DNA of 64,000 bases from Psychrobacter sp. MF31 (GCF_012847335.1 NZ_JABBDX010000001.1:434001-498000); one strand, 5' to 3'; shown: positions 1 through 9,013, counted from the first letter of the stretch. Made by a program: numbers and translations. The notes: generated by a model not told the origin, from the letters alone.

Positions 1-1169
1 GCGAGGCTAAAAAACAAGCGCTATTGCGTGCTAAATCCTTGCCAACCATCACCCTAAGCTCACGCGAGCGCGGCGATTTAATCATGCTTGGCATTGGCGG
101 CTTCACCCCGCTAAACGGCTTTATGAATCAAGCGGACTGGCAAGGCGTCGTTGATAACATGCGCTTAGCCTCCGGCGACAATGCCGGACTGTTTTGGCCC
201 ATCCCAATTACCTTATCTGCCCCAAAACAAATCGCTGACACGTTAAATGCCGGCGATGAGGTAGCTTTGGTCGGTGCTGATGGCGAAATCATGGGGATTT
301 TGACCGTTGAGGAAACTTACCGCATTGATAAACTTCATGAATGTCAGCAAGTTTTTACCACCACCGATCCTGATCACCCCGGTGTTCAGCAGGTGCTTGA
401 CCAAGACGACGTGAACGTTGCAGGCTTGGTTCAAGTCTTAAGCGAAGGCGAGTTTCCAACGCTGTATCCTGACATTTACAAAACCCCAAGTGAAACCCGC
501 CAGATTTTTGCTGATAAAGGCTGGCAAAGCGTGGCGGCGTTTCAAACCCGAAACCCAATGCACCGATCACACGAATATCTTGCCAAAATCGCCATTGAAA
601 TTTGCGATGGCGTGTTGGTTCACTCCCTGCTTGGCGCGCTAAAACCCGGTGACATCCCTGCCGACGTTCGCCAAGAAGCCATCAAAACCTTGATTGACAA
701 CTATTTTAAACAAGACACGGTCATTCAAGCCGGTTATCCACTCGACATGCGCTACGCAGGTCCCCGTGAGGCGCTACTTCATGCGTTATTTCGTCAAAAC
801 TACGGCTGTAGCCATTTGATCGTTGGTCGCGATCACGCCGGCGTTGGCGATTATTACGGCGCGTTTGATGCGCAAACGATTTTTGATAAATTGGACAAAG
901 ACGATCTGATCACCCAACCGTTAAAAATCGATTGGACGTTTTGGTGTAATGCTTGCGGCGCGATGGCGTCAAGTAAAACTTGTCCGCATGACGCCGAGCA
1001 CCATGTTAAAGTCTCAGGAACCAAGCTTCGCAAGGCTTTATCTGAAGATGAAAACGTTCCGGATAACTTTAGCCGACCTGAAGTCTTGCAAATTCTGCGT
1101 GAATATTATGCCGGAATCGAAAAAGAAAATCGCGCGACCATCAATTTAACTGGCGCTTCTGCCGTTTAA
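1..1169 (+). CDS. sat: Sulfate adenylyltransferase (ATP sulfurylase), 5' end cut by window
   Basis: Makes adenosine 5'-phosphosulfate from ATP and sulfate, the first step of sulfate assimilation in the cytoplasm. The frame is open from base 3 with no stop, and the TTG at 24 sits inside coding sequence, so roughly the first 20-40 residues lie outside the window. The Sat signatures are visible: [11 protein letters not shown] (the QxRNP and HxxH nucleotide-binding motifs), [12 protein letters not shown], and a C-terminal zinc-type cysteine cluster CNACGAM...CPH. This is the single-chain Sat type, not the CysD/CysN pair. It ends at a strong hairpin and is followed by two sulfate-binding proteins and cysTWA on the same strand, which supports an assimilatory role. 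Confidence 0.95.
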   Translation, partial: EAKKQALLRAKSLPTITLSSRERGDLIMLGIGGFTPLNGFMNQADWQGVVDNMRLASGDNAGLFWPIPITLSAPKQIADTLNAGDEVALVGADGEIMGILTVEETYRIDKLHECQQVFTTTDPDHPGVQQVLDQDDVNVAGLVQVLSEGEFPTLYPDIYKTPSETRQIFADKGWQSVAAFQTRNPMHRSHEYLAKIAIEICDGVLVHSLLGALKPGDIPADVRQEAIKTLIDNYFKQDTVIQAGYPLDMRYAGPREALLHALFRQNYGCSHLIVGRDHAGVGDYYGAFDAQTIFDKLDKDDLITQPLKIDWTFWCNACGAMASSKTCPHDAEHHVKVSGTKLRKALSEDENVPDNFSRPEVLQILREYYAGIEKENRATINLTGASAV

Positions 1170-1183
1170 TGATTGACCGCTAA

Positions 1184-1219
1184 TAAAAAGCACTTAAGCC
1201 AAGGCTTGAGTGCTTTTTT
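1184..1219 (+). terminator. Rho-independent terminator after sat
   Basis: A GC-containing inverted repeat (AAGCACTTAAGCC paired with GGCTTGAGTGCTT) is followed directly by a run of T. It lies 14 bases past the sat stop and separates sat from the binding-protein genes. Confidence 0.85.
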
Positions 1220-1368
1220 GGCTTTATTGAATCCGGTAAAAAACGCAGCTTATTGCGGTCATGACTAAGCCTTTACCGATTTTGAATATTGAAGTTTTTC
1301 TAACATCACTCTTATGCCAAGTTAATGGGTTGATAAGCAAATTTGTCACTAACTGAATTGAACTTCTC

Positions 1369-1379
1369 CTGATAGCATA
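1369..1379 (+). promoter_or_regulatory. CTGATAGCATA motif shared by both sulfate-binding-protein leaders
   Basis: The 11-mer CTGATAGCATA lies 57 bases before the ATG of the first sulfate-binding gene. The identical 11-mer occurs at 2631-2641, 55 bases before the ATG of the second one. Identical sequence at nearly identical spacing suggests a shared promoter or sulfur-regulator (CysB/Cbl-type) site. The regulator is inference, since I cannot match it to a known consensus. It could instead be leftover identity from the gene duplication. Confidence 0.45.
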
Positions 1380-1436
1380 GTCTCAAGTTCCAAATAAAGA
1401 CAAAGTTTTACTTTTTTATTTCTTGTTGAGACCATT

Positions 1437-2528
1437 ATGAGCCAAAAATCCATTTCCGCTTTGTTATCTTATAAAACCGCTGTGATTGGCACCGCTTTAA
1501 TTGGCGTGACCTTAAGCGCTTGTAGCCCCACCCAAGCTGACCCAAAAAAAGCCTCAGCAACGAAAGAAAGTAAAAATATCGACTTGATGAACGTCTCTTA
1601 TGACGTCTCGCGCGATTTTTATAAAGATTACAACCCGCTGTTCACCGAAAGCTATGCCAAATCAAATCCTGAAGTGACAGTCAATATCAAACAATCGCAT
1701 GGCGGCGCCAGCAAACAAGCGCTTGCCGTTGCCAATGGTTTACAAGCGGATGTGGTGACCTTAAACCAAGAAAGCGACATGAACATGCTTGTTGATAAAG
1801 GCTTGGTCGATCCCAATTGGCGCCAAGCCTTTCCGGACAATGCGGTGCCTTATACCACGACCATGATTTTGCTCGTTCGTAAAGACAACCCAAAAAACAT
1901 CAAAGGCTGGGAAGACTTGGCGCGATCGGATGTTAAAGTCATCATGCCAAACCCCAAAACCAGTGGCACGGCGCGCTATGCCTTTTTGGGCGCTTATGGG
2001 GCAGGACTGCATAAATTTAACGAAACCAAAGACAATGCGGCAAAAACCGATGCTTATATGAAAAAGCTACTGAGCAACGTCGTCACCTATGACAATGGCG
2101 CTCGGGCAGCAACCACCAGCTTTACCCAGCGCGGCTTGGGCGATGTGCTCATTACCACTGAAAACGAGGCGCATTTGGTGGCAACTCAGCACGCTAAAGG
2201 GGCGGTTGATTTGGTTTATCCCAATTATTCCATCACTATTCATAACCCTGTTGCCATTGTCAAAACTGTCACCGATAAAAAAGGCTCAACCCAAGTGGCA
2301 ACTGACTATCTCAAAGCGCTTTGGGACAAGCCTGCTCAAGAACTGATGGCAAAAATGTACTTACGACCCAGCAATAAAGAAGTGCTTGCTGCTCATGCCA
2401 ACACCTTGCAAAACATCCAAAGCTTTGAAGCGACCACCGTGTTTGGCGATTGGGACAGCATCATGGCAAAATATTTTGCGGATGGCGCGCTTTTTGACAA
2501 ACTTGCACAAAAAAATGGCAATCAATAA
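1437..2528 (+). CDS. sbp: Sulfate-binding lipoprotein, copy 1
   Basis: Periplasmic substrate-binding component of the sulfate/thiosulfate ABC importer encoded downstream. The 363-residue product has an N-terminal hydrophobic stretch ending in the lipobox LSAC, so it is probably lipid-anchored rather than freely periplasmic. The Sbp-family start of the mature domain (NVSYDVSRDFYKDYNPLF) and the KQSHGGASKQA and VATDYLKALW segments are clear. The ATG is preceded by TTGAG at a suitable distance. It is strongly similar to the next gene (about two thirds of visible positions alike), so the pair is a tandem duplication. It could have diverged towards thiosulfate or another oxyanion. Confidence 0.9.
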   Translation: MSQKSISALLSYKTAVIGTALIGVTLSACSPTQADPKKASATKESKNIDLMNVSYDVSRDFYKDYNPLFTESYAKSNPEVTVNIKQSHGGASKQALAVANGLQADVVTLNQESDMNMLVDKGLVDPNWRQAFPDNAVPYTTTMILLVRKDNPKNIKGWEDLARSDVKVIMPNPKTSGTARYAFLGAYGAGLHKFNETKDNAAKTDAYMKKLLSNVVTYDNGARAATTSFTQRGLGDVLITTENEAHLVATQHAKGAVDLVYPNYSITIHNPVAIVKTVTDKKGSTQVATDYLKALWDKPAQELMAKMYLRPSNKEVLAAHANTLQNIQSFEATTVFGDWDSIMAKYFADGALFDKLAQKNGNQ

Positions 2529-2576
2529 GCAAAATTAGGGGAAAATTTTAGGAAAATCAGGCGAGTTTATTATATA

Positions 2577-2589
2577 TTCCAATTTGGAA
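2577..2589. promoter_or_regulatory. Perfect palindrome TTCCAA-T-TTGGAA before sulfate-binding copy 2
   Basis: A 6-1-6 perfect inverted repeat sits in an AT-rich spacer 107 bases before the second sulfate-binding gene. No equivalent was seen in front of the first copy. It could be an operator giving this copy separate control. It has no T-run and is too short to be a terminator. Confidence 0.35.
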
Positions 2590-2630
2590 ATAATATAAAT
2601 ATATTCGTCATTAAACATAATAAGCTTGCG

Positions 2631-2641
2631 CTGATAGCATA
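2631..2641 (+). promoter_or_regulatory. Second copy of the CTGATAGCATA motif
   Basis: Identical to 1369-1379 and at the same distance from its start codon. It is preceded by AAGCTTGCG rather than the TTGAACTTCTC seen at the first copy, so the flanks have diverged while the core is kept. Confidence 0.45.
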
Positions 2642-2696
2642 CCCCCATGTCCAAGCATTGTGAGGACGCCTAATTATTACTAACTTTGAGGTGGTT

Positions 2697-3815
2697 ATGA
2701 GCGCAAGCGCCCCGTATTCTTCTTTTTTTTCGCAGCCGTCAACCAAAAAAGGCATTCAATTGACCGTTGCCATTGGGGTTGTTAGTGCCTTATTGACCGG
2801 TTGCCAAAAGCCTGCCGACACAACGACCGCAGGCGGTGAGGGGACTACCAACGCTGCCGTCAGCGAAGCAAAAGACATTGAGCTGTTAAACGTGTCTTAT
2901 GACGTGGCTCGCGATTTTTATAAAGACTACAACCCCATGTTTGTTGAGCATTATAAAAAAGACCATCCAGATGCCAATATCAGCATCAAGCAATCGCATG
3001 GCGGCTCAAGCAAACAAGCGCTGTCGGTTGCCAATGGTTTGCAAGCCGACGTTGCCACCATGAACCAAGGCTCAGACATTGAATTGTTAGAAGAAAAAGG
3101 ACTGGTTAGCAAAGATTGGGAGCAGCAATTTCCAGATAACGCTGTGCCGTTTACCAGCGCCATCGTGTTTTTGGTTCGTAAAGACAACCCAAAACAAATC
3201 AAAGATTGGCAGGATTTGACCAAATCGGGCGTTGAGATCGTCATGGCAAACCCAAAAGTCACCGGAAACGGTCGCTATGCGTTTTTGGGGGCTTATGGTT
3301 ATGGGCTTCATGCCTTTAACAAAGACGACAATCAAGCCAAAAACTATGTCAAATCGATGCTTAAAAACGTGAAAGTTTATGAAAATGGCGGTCGTGCGGC
3401 AACCACCACCTTTGTTCAACGCGGCATTGGGGACGTTTTGATTACCTTTGAAAACGAAGCAAACTTAGCCGCTAAGCAGTTTGGCGCGGGCAAAGTGGAC
3501 ATCGTTTACCCAAGCTACACCGTCAAATCTGAAAGTCCAGTTGCCATTGTCAAAACCGTAACCGACAAAAAAGGCACGACGGAGGCCGCAAAAGCGTATT
3601 TGGAGTACTTATGGAGCGAGCCTGCCCAGCAATTGGCAGCCGATCTGTACTTGCGACCCAGCGTGAAAACCGTTCTTGATAAAAACGGTGATAAATTGCC
3701 ACCGCTTGCAACTTTCCAGCCCAATGACGTTTTTGGCACTTGGGATGAGATCATGGACAACCTGTTCAGCGACAATGGCGTTTTTGATCAATTGGCGGTT
3801 AATGCGCCCAAATAA
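2697..3815 (+). CDS. sbp: Sulfate-binding lipoprotein, copy 2
   Basis: Second substrate-binding protein for the sulfate importer, 372 residues from ATG 2697. I prefer this ATG to the GTG at 2691 because GAGG at 2688-2691 is a good ribosome site for it and would overlap the GTG. The signal sequence ends in the lipobox LLTGC. The mature domain repeats the Sbp signatures of copy 1 (LLNVSYDVARDFYKDYNP, KQSHGGSSKQA, RAATTTFVQRG). It sits directly before cysT with a weak hairpin between. Two anchored receptors for one CysTWA permease suggest different affinity or ligand, or simple dosage. Confidence 0.9.
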   Translation: MSASAPYSSFFSQPSTKKGIQLTVAIGVVSALLTGCQKPADTTTAGGEGTTNAAVSEAKDIELLNVSYDVARDFYKDYNPMFVEHYKKDHPDANISIKQSHGGSSKQALSVANGLQADVATMNQGSDIELLEEKGLVSKDWEQQFPDNAVPFTSAIVFLVRKDNPKQIKDWQDLTKSGVEIVMANPKVTGNGRYAFLGAYGYGLHAFNKDDNQAKNYVKSMLKNVKVYENGGRAATTTFVQRGIGDVLITFENEANLAAKQFGAGKVDIVYPSYTVKSESPVAIVKTVTDKKGTTEAAKAYLEYLWSEPAQQLAADLYLRPSVKTVLDKNGDKLPPLATFQPNDVFGTWDEIMDNLFSDNGVFDQLAVNAPK

Positions 3816-3855
3816 AACGCGCTAACTTAACCTGAGCAATAAGATAAAAATAAAA

Positions 3856-3887
3856 AAGGGTGGGACAATCCTGCCCTTATTTCATTT
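3856..3887 (+). terminator. Weak hairpin between sulfate-binding copy 2 and cysT
   Basis: AAGGGTGGGA can pair with TCCTGCCCTT using two G-T wobbles, followed by a broken T-rich tract. It may be a partial terminator that sets receptor over permease expression, as is common after binding-protein genes. The call is weak because of the wobbles and the poor T-run. Confidence 0.4.
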
Positions 3888-3926
3888 AAAAAAGCTTGTT
3901 TAAAAGAAACCTCATAGGACATCATC

Positions 3927-4802
3927 ATGCCAGCCGCCCCAACTGTTACCGCCCAAAAACGATCGTGGTTTTCACGACTCAATAAGCGCCATGTGCTGCC
4001 AGGGTTTGGGCTGAGCATGGGAATTACGGTATTAAGCTTATCGCTGTTGGTGGTGCTGCCGTTTGCCATGATGGCGTTTACCACCGCGCAAATGGGCTGG
4101 TCAGGGTTTATTGAAACCATCACTCAGCCGCAAGTTTTTGCTGCGATTAAATTGAGCCTTTGGATGTCGTTTGCGGCAATGCTCACCAACATGGTCTTTG
4201 GAACGCTGGTTGCTTGGGTATTGGTTCGCTATGAGTTTTGGGGCAAGTCTTTAATCAACGCCTTGGTTGATTTGCCGTTTGCCTTGCCAACGGCGGTCAC
4301 TGGCATTTCTCTTGCCACTCTTTATGCGCCGAACGGCTTAATCGGTCAGTGGTTTGACAAAATCGGCATTAAAGTGGCGTTTACCCCTTTAGGAATTTGG
4401 CTTGCACTCGTGGTGGTCAGTTTTCCATTTATCGTTCGCGCCGTTCAGCCGGTATTGGCTGAATTGTCCGTTGAATTTGAAGAAGCCGCGGCGGTACTGG
4501 GCGCAAACCGATTAAAGACGTTTAATAAAGTGATTTTACCCGAATTGCTTCCTGCGTTGTTGATGGGGGCTGGCATGATGTTTGCTCGCGCCACCGGCGA
4601 ATATGGCTCGGTCATTTTTATTGCAGGGAACATCCCGATGCAATCAGAAATCCTGCCATTGATCATCATCAGTAAACTTGAGCAATTTGACATTCAAGGG
4701 GCATCCGCGGTGGCATTATTTATGCTCTTAATCTCCTTTGTGATTTTATTAACCATCAATATTGTGCAGTGGAAGCTGTCTCGCCGAGTAGGAGCACGCT
4801 AA
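3927..4802 (+). CDS. cysT: Sulfate/thiosulfate ABC permease CysT (CysU)
   Basis: One of the two inner-membrane subunits that form the sulfate channel. The 291-residue protein has about six hydrophobic helices and the conserved EAA-type loop (EEAAAVLGANRLKTFNKVILP), where the ATPase docks. The ATG follows TAGGAC at a suitable distance. Its TAA overlaps the cysW ATG by one base, indicating translational coupling. Context: sulfate-binding proteins upstream, cysW and cysA downstream. Confidence 0.94.
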   Translation: MPAAPTVTAQKRSWFSRLNKRHVLPGFGLSMGITVLSLSLLVVLPFAMMAFTTAQMGWSGFIETITQPQVFAAIKLSLWMSFAAMLTNMVFGTLVAWVLVRYEFWGKSLINALVDLPFALPTAVTGISLATLYAPNGLIGQWFDKIGIKVAFTPLGIWLALVVVSFPFIVRAVQPVLAELSVEFEEAAAVLGANRLKTFNKVILPELLPALLMGAGMMFARATGEYGSVIFIAGNIPMQSEILPLIIISKLEQFDIQGASAVALFMLLISFVILLTINIVQWKLSRRVGAR

Positions 4803-5767
4803 TGCAAATCTCTAACAGCTACGACTATCAAAGCAATGCAGCAACCAAAGATGCGCCGTGGGTCAAGCGCTTATTTGTCGGTGTTGCCGTACTATTTATG
4901 GTGGCAATGCTGGTCATTCCGTTGATGGCAGTATTTTATGAGGCGTTTAAAGGCGGCTGGCAGCTGTATTTAGCCGCGCTTGTTGAGCCTGAAGCGCTGC
5001 AAGCCATTAAATTGACCTTAATTACCGCCGCGATTGTATTGCCTATCAATATGATCATGGGACTTGCCATTGCTTGGCTGGTGACCCGATATCAATTTCG
5101 GGGCAAGCAATTAGTCACCACCTTACTTGATTTGCCGTTTTCGGTGTCGCCGGTGGTGGCAGGATTGATGTTTGTATTGCTCTTTGGCGTCAACTCTTTT
5201 GTTGGCGGCTGGCTTGAAAGTGTCGGCATTCAGGTGATTTTTGCGGTTCCAGGGATTGTGCTTGCAACGCTATTTGTGACCTTTCCCTTTATTGCTCGCG
5301 AGCTGATTCCGTTAATGCAATCGCAAGGCGACAGCGAGGAGCAAGCCGCGCTCACTTTGGGCGCAAACGGCTGGCAAACCTTTTGGCATGTGACCATCCC
5401 AAATATCAAATGGGCGCTGCTTTATGGCTTGATTTTGACTAATGCCCGAGCAATGGGCGAATTTGGCGCGGTAAGCGTGGTGTCAGGACATATTCGCGGT
5501 GAGACCAACACCATGCCGCTGCTCGTTGAGATTGCTTATAATGAGTATAACTTTACCGCCGCGTTTGCCTTATCCAGTATTTTGGCGGCATTGGCATTAT
5601 TAACGCTATTGGTTCAGCAAGTGATGACCAAATTGCAAACCCGAAAATTTGCCAAAGCTACCCGCCTGCAGGCAGCACCAAAACTGCCCGTTAGCGCCAA
5701 TGGTAAGCTTGATGACAACTCAGCAAACCTTGCAGCAAATACCAAAGCCCTGAATGAATCGGCGTAA
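4802..5767 (+). CDS. cysW: Sulfate/thiosulfate ABC permease CysW
   Basis: Partner permease of CysT. I place the start at ATG 4802, which overlaps the cysT stop and is preceded by AGGAG at 4790-4794. A longer in-frame reading from 4769 would run back into cysT and lacks such a site. The 321-residue protein has six predicted helices and an EAA loop (EEQAALTLGANGWQTFWHV). Its C-terminus carries a hydrophilic Ala/Asn/Lys-rich tail of about 40 residues that is probably not part of the core fold. Confidence 0.94.
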   Translation: MQISNSYDYQSNAATKDAPWVKRLFVGVAVLFMVAMLVIPLMAVFYEAFKGGWQLYLAALVEPEALQAIKLTLITAAIVLPINMIMGLAIAWLVTRYQFRGKQLVTTLLDLPFSVSPVVAGLMFVLLFGVNSFVGGWLESVGIQVIFAVPGIVLATLFVTFPFIARELIPLMQSQGDSEEQAALTLGANGWQTFWHVTIPNIKWALLYGLILTNARAMGEFGAVSVVSGHIRGETNTMPLLVEIAYNEYNFTAAFALSSILAALALLTLLVQQVMTKLQTRKFAKATRLQAAPKLPVSANGKLDDNSANLAANTKALNESA

Positions 5768-5805
5768 TTGATAATCGCTATTAAAAAATATAAAAAGAGA
5801 CGGTC

Positions 5806-6528
5806 ATGAGTATTGAAATTCAAAACATTAACAAGCGCTTTGGCGATTTTACCGCCCTTGATAACATTAATATCAGCGTGCCAACAGGAAAGCTGACCAC
5901 GCTGTTAGGGCCGTCAGGTTGCGGTAAAACCACCTTGCTTCGCATCATTGCAGGGCTTGAATTTGCCGACTCAGGTCGCATTTTATTTGATGGCACCGAT
6001 GTCACTGACACGCCGGTTCAAAAGCGCCGAATTGGTTTTATGTTTCAGCATTACGCGCTGTTTCGCCATAAAAACATCGCCGATAACGTGGCGTTTGGCT
6101 TAACGCTTTTACCAAAAAATGAGCGCCCAAGTAAGGCGGATATTCAAAAGCGGGTCAATGAATTGCTTGAGCTGGTTCAATTACCGCACGTTGCCAACGC
6201 CTATCCGCATCAACTGTCGGGCGGTCAACGTCAGCGAATTGCTTTAGCTCGGGCATTAGCGGTTAAACCAAAGCTGTTGCTGCTTGATGAGCCCTTTGGC
6301 GCGCTTGATGCCAAGGTTCGAAAAGAGCTTCGGACGTGGCTTAAAGACATTCACCATGAAATTGGCATTACCAGCATCATGGTCACCCACGACCAAGAAG
6401 AAGCCCGCGCGGTCTCCGACGAGATTGTCATCATGAATCACGGTCATGTTGAGCAAGTGGGCACCTCAGAAGAGCTGATTCACAATCCGGCAAGCGCCTT
6501 TGTTAGTGACTTTTTGGATATTGCGTAA
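5806..6528 (+). CDS. cysA: Sulfate ABC importer ATPase CysA, short form lacking the C-terminal domain
   Basis: ATP-hydrolysing subunit of the sulfate importer. All nucleotide-binding motifs are present: Walker [10 protein letters not shown] (about residues 33-41), Q-loop FQHYALF, signature LSGGQRQR, Walker [14 protein letters not shown] and the switch-histidine segment VTHDQEEA. The protein stops at 240 residues, just after the segment equivalent to E. coli CysA FVLEFMGEV. The C-terminal TOBE-like/regulatory domain that makes most CysA proteins about 350 residues is absent. A terminator follows within 25 bases, and I see no remnant of the missing domain downstream. The short form may therefore be natural here rather than a recent frameshift. 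Confidence 0.93.
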   Translation: MSIEIQNINKRFGDFTALDNINISVPTGKLTTLLGPSGCGKTTLLRIIAGLEFADSGRILFDGTDVTDTPVQKRRIGFMFQHYALFRHKNIADNVAFGLTLLPKNERPSKADIQKRVNELLELVQLPHVANAYPHQLSGGQRQRIALARALAVKPKLLLLDEPFGALDAKVRKELRTWLKDIHHEIGITSIMVTHDQEEARAVSDEIVIMNHGHVEQVGTSEELIHNPASAFVSDFLDIA

Positions 6529-6552
6529 GTAAATAGTTAAGATTTTTAAAAT

Positions 6553-6583
6553 TAAGGCTCAAGGTGGTTATCTTGAGCTTTTT
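6553..6583 (+). terminator. Terminator of the sulfate uptake operon
   Basis: GCTCAAG pairs with CTTGAGC around an 8-base loop, followed by TTTTTG. It lies 25 bases after the cysA stop. Confidence 0.85.
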
Positions 6584-6640
6584 GCTTAAACTTTTTTTGA
6601 TGGTTTAATCGGTTAATCGCTTTTACTGATACTTTTATAG

Positions 6641-7054
6641 TTACTTTCCTGCCAAATACGTCTGATAAATCACCAAAATCTCCTCGCAGGCTTCCATACT
6701 CACGTTTTCAGCAAAACTCTCATCAAACCAAAAGGTATAAACAGCTTTGATAAGCGTTTCAATTGCTTGGACTTCCATCAGCGATTGCTCAATGATTTGC
6801 ACGGCAATGTCTTTAGCCTGAAAGTCCGACTCGCTATAAGGCGCACTCCCGCCAACTCGGTAACGATAAAGCACATCGTTAATGGCGACAACAAACAGCG
6901 CATCATTAGCACTGTATTTTGCAATCAACTCATCAAAAAGCACTTGACGCTCCCTAAACGCCTCTAAAACCTTGGCATCGGGCTCATTAACCCGTGCAAA
7001 TAGCGGTAATCGGGTCACTTTGTCGTTGTCACATTTAAGTGTTGATTCGATCAT
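6641..7054 (-). CDS. Conserved-looking hypothetical protein, 137 residues
   Basis: I do not recognise this protein. It is acidic and probably helical, has no signal peptide or membrane segment, and carries a central FVVAINDVLYRYRVGG segment and a C-terminal half rich in Glu and Ile/Val. The ATG is preceded by AAGGAAAAATA, a good ribosome site, and codon use resembles its neighbours. It is convergent with the cysA operon and stands alone. It is probably cytoplasmic. Confidence 0.7.
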   Translation of the reverse strand: MIESTLKCDNDKVTRLPLFARVNEPDAKVLEAFRERQVLFDELIAKYSANDALFVVAINDVLYRYRVGGSAPYSESDFQAKDIAVQIIEQSLMEVQAIETLIKAVYTFWFDESFAENVSMEACEEILVIYQTYLAGK

Positions 7055-7449
7055 TATTTTTCCTTATAAAATTAACTTTTTAAGTAATAAGTCATAGCGT
7101 TAGTCAGCTAAAATAAGCCCAAGTCCTAAGATTTTGGCTTAATTAAGAACGGTTTGATAAAAAGTACTTAATATCAAGATCGGCTTAATCTCTTAGTAGA
7201 ATGAGGCGTTGCGCCTGATGAAGGAATTGCTAAGGCGTTGCTAGAGCTGTTATTTTGAACTATTAATTTCCAAACTATAGTACAAAAAACAACTCAAGAA
7301 AAGACGGCTTGCCCTTAAAGCGACCACAGCTGACGCTTAATTGATTTACAATTGTCATTTGCTATTTGGATCAAAGTCGGTCACTGTTAAGCGATTAAAG
7401 GTTTTTTGGTCGGACTTGGCATAGTAACAACAATAACAAAGGATATATT
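7055..7449. other. Intergenic region before the BLUF genes
   Basis: No coding frame is supported. It holds the divergent upstream regions of the hypothetical gene at 6641 and the BLUF pair. A small perfect hairpin AGGCG-TTG-CGCCT lies at 7204-7216, and AAAGGA at 7438-7443 is the ribosome site of the first BLUF gene. No clear promoter consensus was identified. Confidence 0.6.
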
Positions 7450-7950
7450 ATGGCAAATGCGCGGACAGTACCATTTCCTATCAATCAGCGCGATCATGAG
7501 CCTGGCGCGCATATTATGATGAGGCTGACCTATATCAGCCGCTACAATCCGCAAAATCCGCCCATTGAGCTGGCGCGAATTTTAGAGCAGGCGCAAAATA
7601 ACAATAAAGCTCGCGCCATCACGGGCGTTTTGATCATTAATGAAGATTTTTTTATTCAAAGTATTGAGGGCACAAGACCTGCGATCAACCGCTTGCTGCG
7701 CGCTTTGGTTAACGACAAGCGCCATTTTTCATTGCAAATTATCGATTGCATTGAAGTGGTTGAGCGGCGCTGGCAAAAATGGTCGATGAAATACCTAACC
7801 TTAAGCGAGCAAAATAAGGATGAGGTGTTCAAATTAACCGCAGGAACCAGCTTTAATCCGTATCTTATGAATAAAGCTCAGCTTTTAATGATGATTGATG
7901 CCCTATCCAAGCGCCAAGAGCAGCAAGAACAAGGCTATGTTGCAACCTAA
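7450..7950 (+). CDS. BLUF-domain blue-light sensor, copy 1
   Basis: Short FAD-binding photoreceptor of the BLUF type, 166 residues. The BLUF domain occupies about residues 23-120. The flavin-contacting residues known from AppA are all visible: Tyr in LTYIS, Asn in NNKARAITG, Gln in FFIQSIEG, and the Trp/Met pair in QKWSMKY. It has no output domain, only about 45 C-terminal residues with the motif FNPYLM, so it should signal through a protein partner, as the short BLUF protein BlsA does in Acinetobacter. The start is supported by AAAGGA six bases upstream. A second BLUF gene follows after 22 bases, so the two are probably co-transcribed. Confidence 0.93.
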   Translation: MANARTVPFPINQRDHEPGAHIMMRLTYISRYNPQNPPIELARILEQAQNNNKARAITGVLIINEDFFIQSIEGTRPAINRLLRALVNDKRHFSLQIIDCIEVVERRWQKWSMKYLTLSEQNKDEVFKLTAGTSFNPYLMNKAQLLMMIDALSKRQEQQEQGYVAT

Positions 7951-7972
7951 CTCACCAATTGAGGGAAAATCA

Positions 7973-8416
7973 ATGGACAGAACTACCGCTGACGCTCATA
8001 TTTTGGTGAGCTTGACCTATGTCAGCTGCGCCAATGCCATGAGCACCAAAGTGATCAATGAGCTGTTGCAGCACGCTCAAAAAAGCAATGTCAATGAGGC
8101 AATCACGGGCATGCTGATTTTTAATAACGATTATTTTTTGCAAACCATTGAAGGCTCAAGAACGGCGGTCAATCGCTTGCTTCATCTGATTTTAGCAGAC
8201 ACGCGCCACCATGACATTCAAGTGTTAGACCACCGCGAAATCAGCTGCCGCGAGTGGGGTCAGTGGTCAATGAATTACGCCACCGGCACCCAAGCTTGCG
8301 CCGCCATTTATTTAAAATACTCAACAACCGCCGCGTTTAATCCTTATTTATTAAGCGCAGAATCAACACGCCAGCTGATGGTGGAATTAAGCCAATCTCA
8401 AAAAGTTAGCGCCTAG
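7973..8416 (+). CDS. BLUF-domain blue-light sensor, copy 2
   Basis: Second short BLUF protein, 147 residues from ATG 7973, chosen because GAGG at 7961-7964 sits eight bases upstream. An earlier in-frame start would overlap copy 1. The photocycle residues are conserved: Tyr in LTYVS, Asn in KSNVNEAITG, Gln in YFLQTIEG, and Trp/Met in GQWSMNY. The C-terminal FNPYLL motif matches FNPYLM in copy 1. The core resembles copy 1 closely but the first about 15 residues and the last about 20 differ, so the pair could form heterodimers or bind different partners. No effector domain is present. Confidence 0.92.
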   Translation: MDRTTADAHILVSLTYVSCANAMSTKVINELLQHAQKSNVNEAITGMLIFNNDYFLQTIEGSRTAVNRLLHLILADTRHHDIQVLDHREISCREWGQWSMNYATGTQACAAIYLKYSTTAAFNPYLLSAESTRQLMVELSQSQKVSA

Positions 8417-8518
8417 CTCTGAAAAAAGAAATATTCTTGATTTTGATAAAAATTTGTCGATTTTAAGAAGCTTTTCCATGATAATGCTAAAAATAACCAC
8501 AATAATGGCGGGCAAATA

Positions 8519-9013
8519 ATGAAAAAATCAATCATCGTAGTTAGCAGCGCTTTATTGATCGCGGTTTCAATGAGTGCAAGCGCGGCAACCGACTGGACAC
8601 CATATTTAAAGCCCATGCTGGCAGGCTGTGATTTTATTAATCCTACAAAAGATTTGCCAAGCCGCTATAAAGCCTCAATTAGCAGCAAAAAAATCAAAGG
8701 CAACCCAAAGATTGAAGGCGAGGAGGTCATCACCACCTATTATTTAAAAAATGCCAGCGCCTTTGGTCAGCCGCTAAGCAAGGTTGAATATCTGCAAGGT
8801 TACGAGTGGTATCATTTGCGGCTGTATTTTAAAGACAGCAAGTTTTTGGCGCTCAGACAAAAGTTTAAGCTGCCCGTTTTTGATAAAAACGTTGCGCCTT
8901 ATGCTACCGTCACCAAAAATGATAAAACGGGCTATTCCGTTGAGGAAGGCGGTTATACGGATTTAGTTTTTGATGCCAAGCAAAAAAGCATTACGTGCTC
9001 AGGCGGCGTTTGA
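8519..9013 (+). CDS. Exported protein of unknown function, 164 residues
   Basis: I do not recognise the family. The first about 22 residues are a clear Sec signal peptide ending ...SMSASAA, with cleavage likely before TDWTPYL. The mature protein has two cysteines (AGCDF near the start and ITCSGG at the end) that could form one disulfide in the periplasm. It is followed immediately by a terminator. It is one of several small exported proteins of unknown function in this window. Confidence 0.75.
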   Translation: MKKSIIVVSSALLIAVSMSASAATDWTPYLKPMLAGCDFINPTKDLPSRYKASISSKKIKGNPKIEGEEVITTYYLKNASAFGQPLSKVEYLQGYEWYHLRLYFKDSKFLALRQKFKLPVFDKNVAPYATVTKNDKTGYSVEEGGYTDLVFDAKQKSITCSGGV

